A stretch of DNA of 64,000 nucleotides, from NCBI RefSeq assembly GCF_000719705.1, contig NZ_JOHO01000035.1, positions 9,495 through 73,494 of the forward strand. The letters run 5' to 3'. How positions within the stretch are numbered: position 1 is the first letter of the stretch; every line of letters begins with the position of its first letter. The translations under genes were made by a program, and so were the position numbers. This DNA comes from Streptomyces sp. NRRL S-350. Lineage in GTDB: Bacteria > Actinomycetota > Actinomycetes > Streptomycetales > Streptomycetaceae. The notes below the pieces were generated by a model. That model had not been told where the DNA came from and searched no databases. It was given only the letters and a program-made list of their open reading frames with translations. This document shows, in pieces, positions 39,142 to 47,318 of the stretch.

Positions 39142-40401
39142 TCAGAGCCTCGCGCTGCTCAGGACGGCGCGGACCTGGTCGGCGATCGCGGCCTCGTTCT
39201 GCTCGAACCCAGGTGCGGTGAGGCGGTCCTGTTCCTCGGGCAGGCCGGTGAGCACCGGGGTGTGGAGGTGGCCGCCGGGCACGGCCGGGGCGAGGTCGAG
39301 GCGGAGGCGGTTGGAGCGGTAGGCGACCTCGTTGGAGAGGTAGCCGCCGCCGCCTCCGGCGACCGCGCGCGAGCCGGGGGTGGGGCCGTCGGGGCGGAAG
39401 ACCGGCTCGGTGGAGCCCGCGGGGATCTCGGTGACGGGGGTGTTGAGCAGGACGGGGTAGGGCTGCTGGACGGCCGTCATGGCGTCGGTGGGCAGGGTGG
39501 TGCGGATGAACTCGGGCCCGGCGGCCAGGCCGGGCGCGTCGACCGGGTCCGTGACGGTTCCGCCGGAGAGCGCGTCGACGTTGTCGGTGGCCGGGTCGGC
39601 CGAGCGGGCGCGCCCGGCCCAGGCCTCCAGGGTGAACTTCCCGGGGTAGCCCTGGCTGATGCTGGTGATCAGGTCGGCGGTCTGCGGGCCGGGCCGCAGG
39701 TGCGGGCCGAAGGCGCGCTCCACGATGCCCTTGTCGAAGTCTCCGTAGCGCACCGGCAGGACGACGGCCCGCACCTGCGCCGTACTGCCGTCGGCGAGGG
39801 TGATCCGCTGCCCGTCCAGCCGCAGGACGGCCGCGCCGGAGGGGTTGGCGCGGCGCGGTTCGGTGTCCAGGCCGTACGGGTCGAAGCCGCTGACGAAGAT
39901 CCGGCGGAGGCCGGCCGCGGTGCTGAAGCGGCCGCCCAGGCCGCGCGAGGCGTCCTCGAAGCGGGCCCGGAGCGCGGCGTGGTCGGCCTCGAACCCGGGC
40001 TGCCAGCGAGCGAGCCGGACGGTCATGGCGAGCCTGGTCCAGTACAGCGGCCGGTCGTCGAGCGCGGGCAGTTCGCCGCTCGGGCGCCGGCCCTGGGCGC
40101 GGTCCACACCGGCCTGCCACAGGGCCTGGCCCCAGGCGTCGACCACCCATTCGGCCTCGTGGGCGTCGCGGGCGGCGCACAGGGCGGCGGGGAATCCGCG
40201 GAGCAGGTCGGCCAGGCCGGAGCGCTCGGTGAAGGCGGTCGTCCGGGTGTCCTGGAGGCGGGCCTGCTCGGCGTCCGCCACGGCCGTGTCGGCGGTGCGG
40301 CAACCGGCCGGGGCGGCCTGGGCGGCTGCCGGGGCCAGCAGTGCGGCGAGTGTTCCGGTGAGCGCGGCTGCCAGGCCGGCGGTCCGGCGAAGAAGTGTCA
40401 T
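39142..40401 (-). CDS. Secreted pyroglutamyl-peptidase (C15) homologue with Ser at the Cys position
   Basis: 419 aa from ATG 40401. Signal peptide about 1-30 (LAALLAPAAAQAAPA). After an about 130-residue helical region, the C15-like domain (about 165-400) begins RRIFVSGFDPYGLD and has ANPSG and the Glu region SISQGYPGKFTLEAWAGRA. The catalytic-Cys segment, normally TYLCN, reads GGYLSNEVAYRS, so the nucleophile is Ser; the His region GGHLHTPVL is present. It may be inactive, act as a serine enzyme or bind peptides. TATTGT lies 8 nt before the ATG, so it may be leaderless. Confidence 0.85.
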   Translation of the reverse strand: MTLLRRTAGLAAALTGTLAALLAPAAAQAAPAGCRTADTAVADAEQARLQDTRTTAFTERSGLADLLRGFPAALCAARDAHEAEWVVDAWGQALWQAGVDRAQGRRPSGELPALDDRPLYWTRLAMTVRLARWQPGFEADHAALRARFEDASRGLGGRFSTAAGLRRIFVSGFDPYGLDTEPRRANPSGAAVLRLDGQRITLADGSTAQVRAVVLPVRYGDFDKGIVERAFGPHLRPGPQTADLITSISQGYPGKFTLEAWAGRARSADPATDNVDALSGGTVTDPVDAPGLAAGPEFIRTTLPTDAMTAVQQPYPVLLNTPVTEIPAGSTEPVFRPDGPTPGSRAVAGGGGGYLSNEVAYRSNRLRLDLAPAVPGGHLHTPVLTGLPEEQDRLTAPGFEQNEAAIADQVRAVLSSARL

Positions 40402-40470
40402 GTCACCTGACAATAGGTCGGGGTCTGACGCCCCGCCAGAGTGCCGCCCGCACGCCCTTAGGCTGGGCGG

Positions 40471-41664
40471 GTGACAGCGCCCGACCCCGCCCTGAAGTCC
40501 CTGATCGCCGACCCGTACGCCGGCTACGCCCGACTGCGCGCCGACGCGCCCGTCCACCGGATCACCGGCCCCGACGGCCTGCCCGTCTGGCTGGTGAGCC
40601 GCTACCCGGACGTGCGCCAGGCCCTCGCCGACCCGCGGCTCGCCCTCGACAAGGCGCACGCCGCGCCCGGCAACTACCGGGGCTTCGCACTGCCGCCCGC
40701 GCTGGACGCCAACCTGCTCAACATGGACCCGCCGGACCACACCCGGATCCGCCGCCTCGTCGTCCAGGCCTTCACCACGCGCCGGATCGCCGCCCTGCGC
40801 GCCCCGATCGAGAAGGTCGCCGAGCAACTGCTCGACGCCATGGCCCCCGCCGGCCGCGCCGACCTGCTCACCGCGTACGCCACGCCGCTGCCGATCACCG
40901 TCATCTGCGACCTGCTCGGCGTCCCCCAAGGCGGCCGGCACGACTTCCGGGCCTGGACCGACACCCTCATCACCCCCGACCCGAACCGCCCCGAAGCCGC
41001 CCGTGCCGCCGTCAAGGCGATGCTCGGCTTCTTCACCGGCCTCATCGAACACAAGCGCACCGAACCCGGCGACGACCTGCTCTCCGACCTGATCGCCGTC
41101 CGCGACGAACAGGAAGGAGGCGACCGGCTCGCCGAGGACGAGCTGACCTCGCTCGCCTTCCTCATCCTCTTCGCCGGCTACGAGAACACCGTCCACCTCA
41201 TCGCCAACGCCGTCCTCGCCCTGCTCGGCCACCCCGACCAGCTCACCGCCCTGCGCGCCGAACCGGAGCTGATCGACGGCGCCGTCGAGGAGTTCGCCCG
41301 CTTCGACGGCCCGGCCCCACTGGCCATCCGCCGCTTCCCGCGCGAGGACGTCACCATCGGCGGTGTCACCGTCCCGGCGGGGGAGACGGTGCTGCTCGCC
41401 CTCGGCTCCGCCAACCGCGACCCCGAACGGTTCACCGACCCCGACCGGCTCGACCTGCGCCGCCGCGAGAACGGCCACCTCGCCCTCGGCCACGGCATCC
41501 ACTACTGCCTCGGCGCGCCGCTGGCCCGGATGGAGACCGCGATCGCCCTGACCGCCCTGCTGCGCCGCTTCCCCCGTCTCGCGCTCGACGTGCCGGTCGA
41601 GCAGCTGCGCCACCGGCCCACCCTGCGCGCCCGTGGCCTGCTGGAACTCCCCGTCCGGTACTGA
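40471..41664 (+). CDS. Cytochrome P450 (CYP107-like)
   Basis: 397 aa from GTG 40471, which has TAGGCT 6 nt upstream (leaderless signature). P450 motifs: I helix LILFAGYENTVH (AGxxT-type, with Tyr-Glu-Asn where His-Glu-Thr is usual), K-helix EEFARF, and the heme loop LGHGIHYCLGAPLAR with Cys346; the usual Phe of FGxGxHxC is Leu. Length and pattern fit soluble bacterial P450s of the CYP107 type that hydroxylate macrolides and other metabolites. No ferredoxin or biosynthetic cluster is adjacent, so it is a stand-alone gene here. Confidence 0.93.
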   Translation: MTAPDPALKSLIADPYAGYARLRADAPVHRITGPDGLPVWLVSRYPDVRQALADPRLALDKAHAAPGNYRGFALPPALDANLLNMDPPDHTRIRRLVVQAFTTRRIAALRAPIEKVAEQLLDAMAPAGRADLLTAYATPLPITVICDLLGVPQGGRHDFRAWTDTLITPDPNRPEAARAAVKAMLGFFTGLIEHKRTEPGDDLLSDLIAVRDEQEGGDRLAEDELTSLAFLILFAGYENTVHLIANAVLALLGHPDQLTALRAEPELIDGAVEEFARFDGPAPLAIRRFPREDVTIGGVTVPAGETVLLALGSANRDPERFTDPDRLDLRRRENGHLALGHGIHYCLGAPLARMETAIALTALLRRFPRLALDVPVEQLRHRPTLRARGLLELPVRY

Positions 41665-41779
41665 TCGGGGGCCGGCCCGGCCCGGGCGCGGCCCTCTCGC
41701 GAGGCCGGGAACCGGCGCGACCCTCTACAGCGTTGTCGTGGTCGGACAGCGGTACTCGTACGGTCGTGGAGGAAGTCCC

Positions 41780-42814
41780 ATGAGTGTGGCCCTGACGAAG
41801 GGCGGCAACGTCTCCCTGGGCAGGCAGGCCCCCGGGCTGCAGGTGCTCCGGATCGGCCTCGGCTGGACGGCCGGGGCCGGGTACGACCTGGACGCCAGCG
41901 CGCTGCTGTGCGGGGCGGACGGCAAGGTCGGCTCGGACCAGAACTTCGTCTTCTTCAACAACCTGCGGAGCCCGGACGGCTCCGTCCGCCACCAGGGCGC
42001 CTCCGGCGGCGGCCCCGACCGCGAACGGATCGAGGTCCGGCTCGCGGAGGTCTCCGTCGGCGTGGAGAAGATCGTCTTCGCGGTGGCGATCTACGACGCG
42101 GCACAGCGGCGCCAGAGCTTCGGCCAGGTGCGCGGCGCGTACATCCGGATCACCGACCCGGACGGCGGCGCCGAGCTGGTGCGCTACGACGTGACGCCCG
42201 AGGCCGGCAGCGAGACGGCGATGGTGTTCGCCGAGCTGTACCGGCACGGCGCGGACTGGAAGTTCCGGGCGGTCGGGCAGGGGTACGCGTCGGGGCTCGC
42301 AGGCATCGCCACGGACTTCGGCGTGGACGTGCTGCAGCCCGCTCCGGCGGCCCCGCCCGCTCCCGCACCGGTCAAGCCCGCCGTGCCGCCCGCGCCGCCC
42401 GCGCCCGCCGTCGTGCCCGCCGTTCCGCAGAACCAGCCAGGAGCAGGGAGTTCCCCCGTGACGTGTTTCTTCGACCCCTCGCACGGTGCCGGCACGACCG
42501 CGGTGCTGTGGTCGCCGCAGTGGGGCGTGCCGCGCCAGATCGAGACCTGCGTCGCCTGCGCCCAGCGGGTGCAGACCACCGCCCCGCCGTTCTACACCCC
42601 GCAGCAGGGCTACCCGCAGCCCGTCCCCCAGCAGGGCTACCCGCAGGCCCCCGGCCAGCAGGGGCAGGGCGGCGGCCGCCGCTTCGGCACCGGCGCGCTG
42701 ATCGGCGCGGGCGCGGCGGGCCTGGTCGGCGGCGCGCTGCTCAACGAGGCGTTCGACGACGACGGTCCCGAGGTGGTCGTCAACAACTACTACGAGGACG
42801 ACGGCTTCTTCTAA
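41780..42814 (+). CDS. TerD-family protein with Cys-containing module and glycine-zipper C-terminus
   Basis: 344 aa, ATG 41780 with GGAGG before it. The TerD domain (1-190) is canonical: MSVALTKGGNVSL, GYDLDASALL, DQNFVFFNN, MVFAELYRHGADWKFRAVGQ; the acidic loops bind Ca in relatives. A Pro/Ala/Val linker (about 195-225) leads to a small module with CFFDPSHGAG and ETCVACAQRV (three Cys, one His, perhaps a metal site), then PQQGYPQ repeats, a glycine-zipper helix (TGALIGAGAAGLVGGALL) and an acidic tail. Such proteins belong to the tellurite/stress Ter network and may associate with membranes. Confidence 0.93.
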   Translation: MSVALTKGGNVSLGRQAPGLQVLRIGLGWTAGAGYDLDASALLCGADGKVGSDQNFVFFNNLRSPDGSVRHQGASGGGPDRERIEVRLAEVSVGVEKIVFAVAIYDAAQRRQSFGQVRGAYIRITDPDGGAELVRYDVTPEAGSETAMVFAELYRHGADWKFRAVGQGYASGLAGIATDFGVDVLQPAPAAPPAPAPVKPAVPPAPPAPAVVPAVPQNQPGAGSSPVTCFFDPSHGAGTTAVLWSPQWGVPRQIETCVACAQRVQTTAPPFYTPQQGYPQPVPQQGYPQAPGQQGQGGGRRFGTGALIGAGAAGLVGGALLNEAFDDDGPEVVVNNYYEDDGFF

Positions 42815-42875
42815 GCCTTCACCGGCCCGCGCCCCGGCCGCCGGCCGCGGACCGCATCACCGGCCACGAGCCACC

Positions 42876-42915
42876 CCACCGGCCGCCCGACGCACCCGCG
42901 TCGGGCGGCCGGTGG
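42876..42915 (+). terminator. 18-bp perfect terminator hairpin after terD-like gene
   Basis: CCACCGGCCGCCCGACGC (42876-42893) pairs fully with the complement at 42898-42915 around ACCC. It is the strongest hairpin in the window. Confidence 0.9.
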
Positions 42916-42942
42916 CGCTTTCAACCCCTCCGGCGCCGGCCC

Positions 42943-43422
42943 GGCCCGGGCGACTTCCGGTGTGGCCCGGGCGACTTCCGGCGGGGTCCGGCCGGCAGGA
43001 TCCGCCACACCGGTGTCTTCATCCGCATCCGGCCATCCTGCCCGAGCCGGTTCCGGCCGGACCGGACGGCGGGGCCCGCGACGGAAGGTGAAGGTGGGGT
43101 GGGTGGGGCGGGACGCGGTGTGCGCGGTTCCGGCAGGAAGTGTGTTCGACAGTTGACGGGTGCATAATGGCGCCCGCAGGTGAAGCCGACCCCGCAGGCG
43201 CCTTCGTACTGGTCAACTGCCCGGCGGACCGGGGCAGAAGAGGGGCTGTGACGGCTCCGCAACGTCTGATGTGGCGTCAAGGTTCCTTGTTCTGCTGCGA
43301 ACTTGTCCGAATCCGCTTTAAGCTCCCGTTAACAATGGCGGCTTTCCGCCACTCGCGGACTCCCTTGCGAGGCCGGGCGGCGGACCAGCCGGACGATGCC
43401 CAACTGGACGATGAGAGCAGGG
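42943..43422. other. Spacer with an 18-nt direct repeat, upstream of the surface-protein gene
   Basis: GGCCCGGGCGACTTCCGG occurs at 42943-42960 and 42964-42981. Further on, CATAAT at 43161 and an AT-richer stretch at 43280-43335 (with GTTAAC and TTTAAGC) may hold the promoter of the surface-protein gene, but I cannot pair a -35 with a -10 at good spacing. A GTG-started frame (43140-43439) overlaps this region and is not convincing. Confidence 0.5.
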
Positions 43423-46194
43423 ATGACGACGACAAGTGAACGAGCAGCCGACGCCGGGCGCGGCTCGGCTCGGCGACGACCGGGTGGGCCCGGCGGTCGC
43501 AGACTGGGCGGCGCGGTGGCCCTGGCCGTCGCGATCGGCGCCTGCTCGCTGGCGGCGGCCCCGTCGGCGTTTCCACAGACCGGCGACGGCACGGTGACGG
43601 TCCGGGTGATCCGGGCCGTGGACACCAGCGGGGTGTGGACGCCCGCGCTGGAGCCGGGCATGGCGGGCGTCAAGGTGACGCTCACGGACGACGCCGGTGC
43701 CGGCATCGAGGGCACCACGGCGGCTGACGGAACGGTGACGCTGGCACCGGCGGCCGGCAAGGTGACCGGGGGCAAGTACCGCGTCCAGGTGGTGAATCCG
43801 AAGCCGGGCGCGCTGTTCCCGGCCTTCGCGTCGCGCCAGGGCCTGGCCGGTGCGCCGAACCAGTTGAGCAGCAACGAGGAGTTCGTCGACCTCTCCGGCG
43901 GCAAGAAGGCGGAACTCACCACGGGGCTGTGGAGCCCGGGCGACTACTGCCAGAAGAACGCGCCGCTGGTGTCGACCTGTCAACCCGCGCCCAGGGAAGG
44001 CGTGACGGCGCACACGCTGGTCTCCTTCCCGTACAGCGCCCGGGGTGTGGCCGGCACCGACGCGACCGTGACCGACCTGGCCACGGCCGAGCAGACCGGC
44101 AACGTCTACGGCGTCGCGTGGAGCCGGACCGACAAGCGGCTCTTCTCCGCCGCCTCGGCCAAGCGCACCACGGCGTACGGCCCCGGCGGCGCGGGCGCGA
44201 TCTACGTGACCGACCCGGCGAAGAAGACGACCACCCTCTTCGCGACCGTCCCGGACGCCGGCACCACGCCGCACGGCCCGGGCAACGACGACGCCTTCCT
44301 GCCCGCGGTGGGCAAGGAGAGCCTCGGCGCCGTCAAGATCACCGACGACGGCAAGGACCTGTTCGTCGTCAACCTCCACGACCGCAAGCTCTACCGCTAC
44401 GACGCCACCGCGCCGACCGCCGCGGAGCCGGAGGCCGCCTACGCCATCCCGGACCCGGGCTGCCCGGCGGCCGGTGACTGGCGGCCGTACGGCCTCGGGC
44501 TGCAGGACGGCACCGGCTACCTCGGCGGCGTCTGCTCCGGCGAGTCGACCGGCAAGGCCTCGGACCTGCGGGCCGTGGTGCTGCCCTTCGACCTGGCCAC
44601 CGGCGCGTTCAAGAAGCCCGTGCTGGACCAGCCGCTCGACTACCCGCGCGGCAGCACGGTCGGCGGTCCCTGCCCCGGCGCCGCCTGGTTCCCGTGGCAG
44701 GACACCTACCCGGCCACGCAGAACGGCCAGGCCTGCACCGGCTACATGGCCAACCCCGAACCGGCGGTGGCCGAGATCGCCTTCGAGACCGACGGCTCGA
44801 TGCTGATCGCCTTCCGCGACCGCTTCGGTGACCAGTCGGCGGCCGGTCCGACGGCCGGCACGACGGCCACCGTCCTTCCCGGCGGTGACCTGAACAAGGC
44901 CTGCCTGGTCAACGGCACGTACGTGCTGGACACCGACAACGGCTGCGGAGCCACGACCCGAGGCACCCGGTTCTTCGACAACAACCGCATCGGCCACAAC
45001 AACGCCCTGAACGCCGGGATGGCGTTCTCCAAGGTCGAGGCCTCCATCGCGACCTCGGGCTACGACCCCAACGGCATGGCCTTCGGCTACGGCCCGGGCT
45101 TCGAGAAGCGCGACGGCAAGGCCGACGGTGGCCTGCGCCTCAACCCCGTCGGTGAGGTCCCGCCGTTCGGCAAGGGCGCCGCGATGGGCGACCTCGAAGT
45201 GCTCTGCGACCAGGCGCCGCTGCAGATCGGCAACCGGGTCTGGTACGACCCCGAGCGCAGCGGCCTCCAACTGCCGGGCCAGCGCCCGGTGCCGGGGGCC
45301 ACCGTCCACCTGTACGACGAGTCGGGGAAGCTGGTCGGTACGACGAAGACGACGGCGCGCGGCGAGTACTACTTCGACGACAGCAACGTCGACGGCGGCC
45401 TCAAGCCCAGGACCAAGTACACGATCAAGCTGGACGATCCGGCCGACTACGCCAAGGACGGTCCGCTGTTCCAGTGGGTGCCGACCGCCCACGACGTCGG
45501 TGACAACCGCTTCGTCGACTCCGACGGCGTCGTCCCGGCGGGCGGGAAGTACCCGGAACGGGCACTGACCACCGGCGGGCCGGGGCAGAACGACCACACC
45601 TTCGACTTCGGTTTCCGCCAACAGGAGGGCGCGCTGCGCCTGGTCAAGCACGACCAGGACGGCAAGCCGCTGGCCGGCGCGAAGTTCCAGCTGTGGCACG
45701 AGACCAACGGCACGGACGGGCTGCAGCCGACCGGCACCAAGCCCGACACCAAGGTCGGTGAACCGTGCACGACCGCGGCCGACGGACTCTGCGGCGGCAG
45801 CGGTGTGCCCGGGACGTACTACTGGCAGGAGCTGAGCCCGCCGGAGGGCTACTCGGCGCCCGAGGTCACGGTGTTCGGGCCGCTGGTGCTCACCTCCGCC
45901 AACCTGGACGCCGGAGTCTCGGTGACGGCCGTCAACCGGCTGATCCCCACCCCGACCCCGACGCCCACCCCGACGGCGACACCGACCGAGACGCCGGCGC
46001 CCACGCCGCCGCCGACGACGACGACCCCGGTGCCGGCGCCCCCGGCCCCGCCGGGCCCCGCACCCGGGCACCTGCCCGACACCGGTGCGGGCTCCGGGAT
46101 GCCGATGGCCATGACCGGTGCGGCGGCGCTGATCGCCCTCGGTACGGCGCTGGTGGTGCTGGTCCGCAGGCGCCGGGCCGCTCAGCACCGGTAG
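43423..46194 (+). CDS. Sortase-anchored surface protein with SdrD B-like and SpaA/Cna-B domains
   Basis: About 923 aa from ATG 43423; in-frame ATGs at 43396 and 43411 are alternatives. Signal peptide with a long Arg-rich n-region, cleaved near residue 50 (ACSLAAAPSAF). An SdrD-like beta domain (about 55-150), a propeller-like region (about 175-550: VYGVAWSRTDKRLFSAA, IYVTDPAKKTTTLFATV), a second SdrD B domain (about 600-720: IGNRVWYDPERSG), a SpaA-type domain (about 735-820: GALRLVKHDQDGKPLAGAKF), a Thr/Pro linker, then LPDTG, a helix and RRRR. The sorting signal predicts covalent wall attachment by a sortase. The role could be adhesion or sheath formation. Confidence 0.9.
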   Translation: MTTTSERAADAGRGSARRRPGGPGGRRLGGAVALAVAIGACSLAAAPSAFPQTGDGTVTVRVIRAVDTSGVWTPALEPGMAGVKVTLTDDAGAGIEGTTAADGTVTLAPAAGKVTGGKYRVQVVNPKPGALFPAFASRQGLAGAPNQLSSNEEFVDLSGGKKAELTTGLWSPGDYCQKNAPLVSTCQPAPREGVTAHTLVSFPYSARGVAGTDATVTDLATAEQTGNVYGVAWSRTDKRLFSAASAKRTTAYGPGGAGAIYVTDPAKKTTTLFATVPDAGTTPHGPGNDDAFLPAVGKESLGAVKITDDGKDLFVVNLHDRKLYRYDATAPTAAEPEAAYAIPDPGCPAAGDWRPYGLGLQDGTGYLGGVCSGESTGKASDLRAVVLPFDLATGAFKKPVLDQPLDYPRGSTVGGPCPGAAWFPWQDTYPATQNGQACTGYMANPEPAVAEIAFETDGSMLIAFRDRFGDQSAAGPTAGTTATVLPGGDLNKACLVNGTYVLDTDNGCGATTRGTRFFDNNRIGHNNALNAGMAFSKVEASIATSGYDPNGMAFGYGPGFEKRDGKADGGLRLNPVGEVPPFGKGAAMGDLEVLCDQAPLQIGNRVWYDPERSGLQLPGQRPVPGATVHLYDESGKLVGTTKTTARGEYYFDDSNVDGGLKPRTKYTIKLDDPADYAKDGPLFQWVPTAHDVGDNRFVDSDGVVPAGGKYPERALTTGGPGQNDHTFDFGFRQQEGALRLVKHDQDGKPLAGAKFQLWHETNGTDGLQPTGTKPDTKVGEPCTTAADGLCGGSGVPGTYYWQELSPPEGYSAPEVTVFGPLVLTSANLDAGVSVTAVNRLIPTPTPTPTPTATPTETPAPTPPPTTTTPVPAPPAPPGPAPGHLPDTGAGSGMPMAMTGAAALIALGTALVVLVRRRRAAQHR

Positions 46195-46402
46195 CACGAC
46201 GCCCCACCCGGGGTGACCGGCCCCGGTAGACCCCTGCCGGACCGGATCGGGCGGGTTCGCGGACCGACGGTCCCCGGACCCGCCCGACTGCTGTGACCGC
46301 TCGGTCACGGCGGCCCGGCGACAACCGCCCGGCGACTGCCGTCCCGCGGGCGACCGCCGCACGGTGGCCCGACCCGACCGACCGACGAGAGAAGGAAGCC
46401 GC

Positions 46403-47188
46403 ATGGCCCGCAAGCCGACGACCGACACCCGCAGGCCGCGCCGGAGCCGCTGGCTCCGGGTCCTGGCCGCGATCGTGGTGTGCGGCACCGTGGCGGTCGG
46501 CCTGGTCGTCTACCGAGCGGGCTCCGAGGCGGCCGCGGAACGGCCGGTGACCACGGACGAGGCGTCCCGGCTGGCCCTGTCCCGGCTCAACCTGTACCAG
46601 GCCAGTCCGGTGGCGGTGACGCTCACGGCGGCTGAGGGCGGGGGCGTCACCATCCGGGTCGACGGCGTCGTGGACTACCGCAGCCACCGGGGCGTGGGCC
46701 GCTACCGGACCACCGGGGCGAGCGGCCCGCTGGACCACGGCCTGATCGTCTGGGACACCGGCGGCCTCGGGCTGGCCCCGGAACCGGCCGGCGTCGACGG
46801 CCCGGCGTGGCAGCAGGCCGAGCACGTGCCGCGCGCCGGCTGGTCGCCGCGCTCGTACACCGCGGACCCGCTGGACGCCGGGCTCAGCCTGCTGGTCCAA
46901 CTCGGCGCCGACCGCCCCGACAACCCGCTGCTGCTGGCCCAGTCCGGTGCGCGCTGGCTGGGCCGGGACCGCATCGACGGCCGGAGCTACGACCGGTTCG
47001 CGGGCCCGCGCGCCCAGGGCGCCGCCCCCGACGGCGGGCGCTCGCCGCTGACGTACTGGGTGGACGGCGACGGTGCGCTGCGGCGGGTGACCATGCGGAT
47101 GACCGGCCTGGGCACGCCGACGGAGGTCGAGTTCTCCGGCCACGACGACGCGGCGAAGCTCCCGGAGGCCCCCTGGGTGACGGGCTGA
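46403..47188 (+). CDS. Membrane-anchored extracytoplasmic protein, unknown family
   Basis: 261 aa from ATG 46403, with GAAGGAAG before it. A basic n-region and one helix (about 19-40, VLAAIVVCGTVAVGLVVYRA) put the rest outside. There is no lipobox. The outer domain is rich in beta strands: TLTAAEGGGVTIRVDGVVDY, GRYRTTG, LIVWDTGGLGL, then RIDGRSYDRFAGP and SPLTYWVDGDGALRRVTM. This order resembles the lipid-binding LppX/LprG-type fold of actinobacteria, but the match is only by pattern. It follows the surface-protein gene in the same direction by 208 nt. Confidence 0.75.
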   Translation: MARKPTTDTRRPRRSRWLRVLAAIVVCGTVAVGLVVYRAGSEAAAERPVTTDEASRLALSRLNLYQASPVAVTLTAAEGGGVTIRVDGVVDYRSHRGVGRYRTTGASGPLDHGLIVWDTGGLGLAPEPAGVDGPAWQQAEHVPRAGWSPRSYTADPLDAGLSLLVQLGADRPDNPLLLAQSGARWLGRDRIDGRSYDRFAGPRAQGAAPDGGRSPLTYWVDGDGALRRVTMRMTGLGTPTEVEFSGHDDAAKLPEAPWVTG

Positions 47189-47232
47189 CGGGCTGAAGAG
47201 GTGACGGGCTGACGGCTTGACGGCTTGACGGC
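47177..47232. repeat. Short tandem repeats of TGACGGGCT type at a gene end
   Basis: GTGACGGGCT at 47177 and 47201, followed by GACGGCTTGACGGCTTGACGG. The repeat starts inside the last codons of the membrane-anchored protein gene (GTGACGGGCTGA gives V-T-G-stop) and fills the space to the convergent transporter gene. Confidence 0.8.
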
Positions 47233-47318
47233 CTGGACGAGCTGGCCGGCGGGCTTCGAGTCCGGGCCGGCGTGCCCGCCGCGGCCCGCCGCCCTCGGCC
47301 CGCCACCCGCCGCCCGGC

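Noticed and set aside
40471..41664. A biosynthetic gene cluster centred on the P450
   Set aside because: Neighbours are a peptidase homologue and a TerD protein; there is no synthase, ligase or tailoring set.
43140..43439. A 99-codon GTG-started frame upstream of the surface-protein gene
   Set aside because: No SD, no domain, and it overlaps the surface-protein start in another frame.
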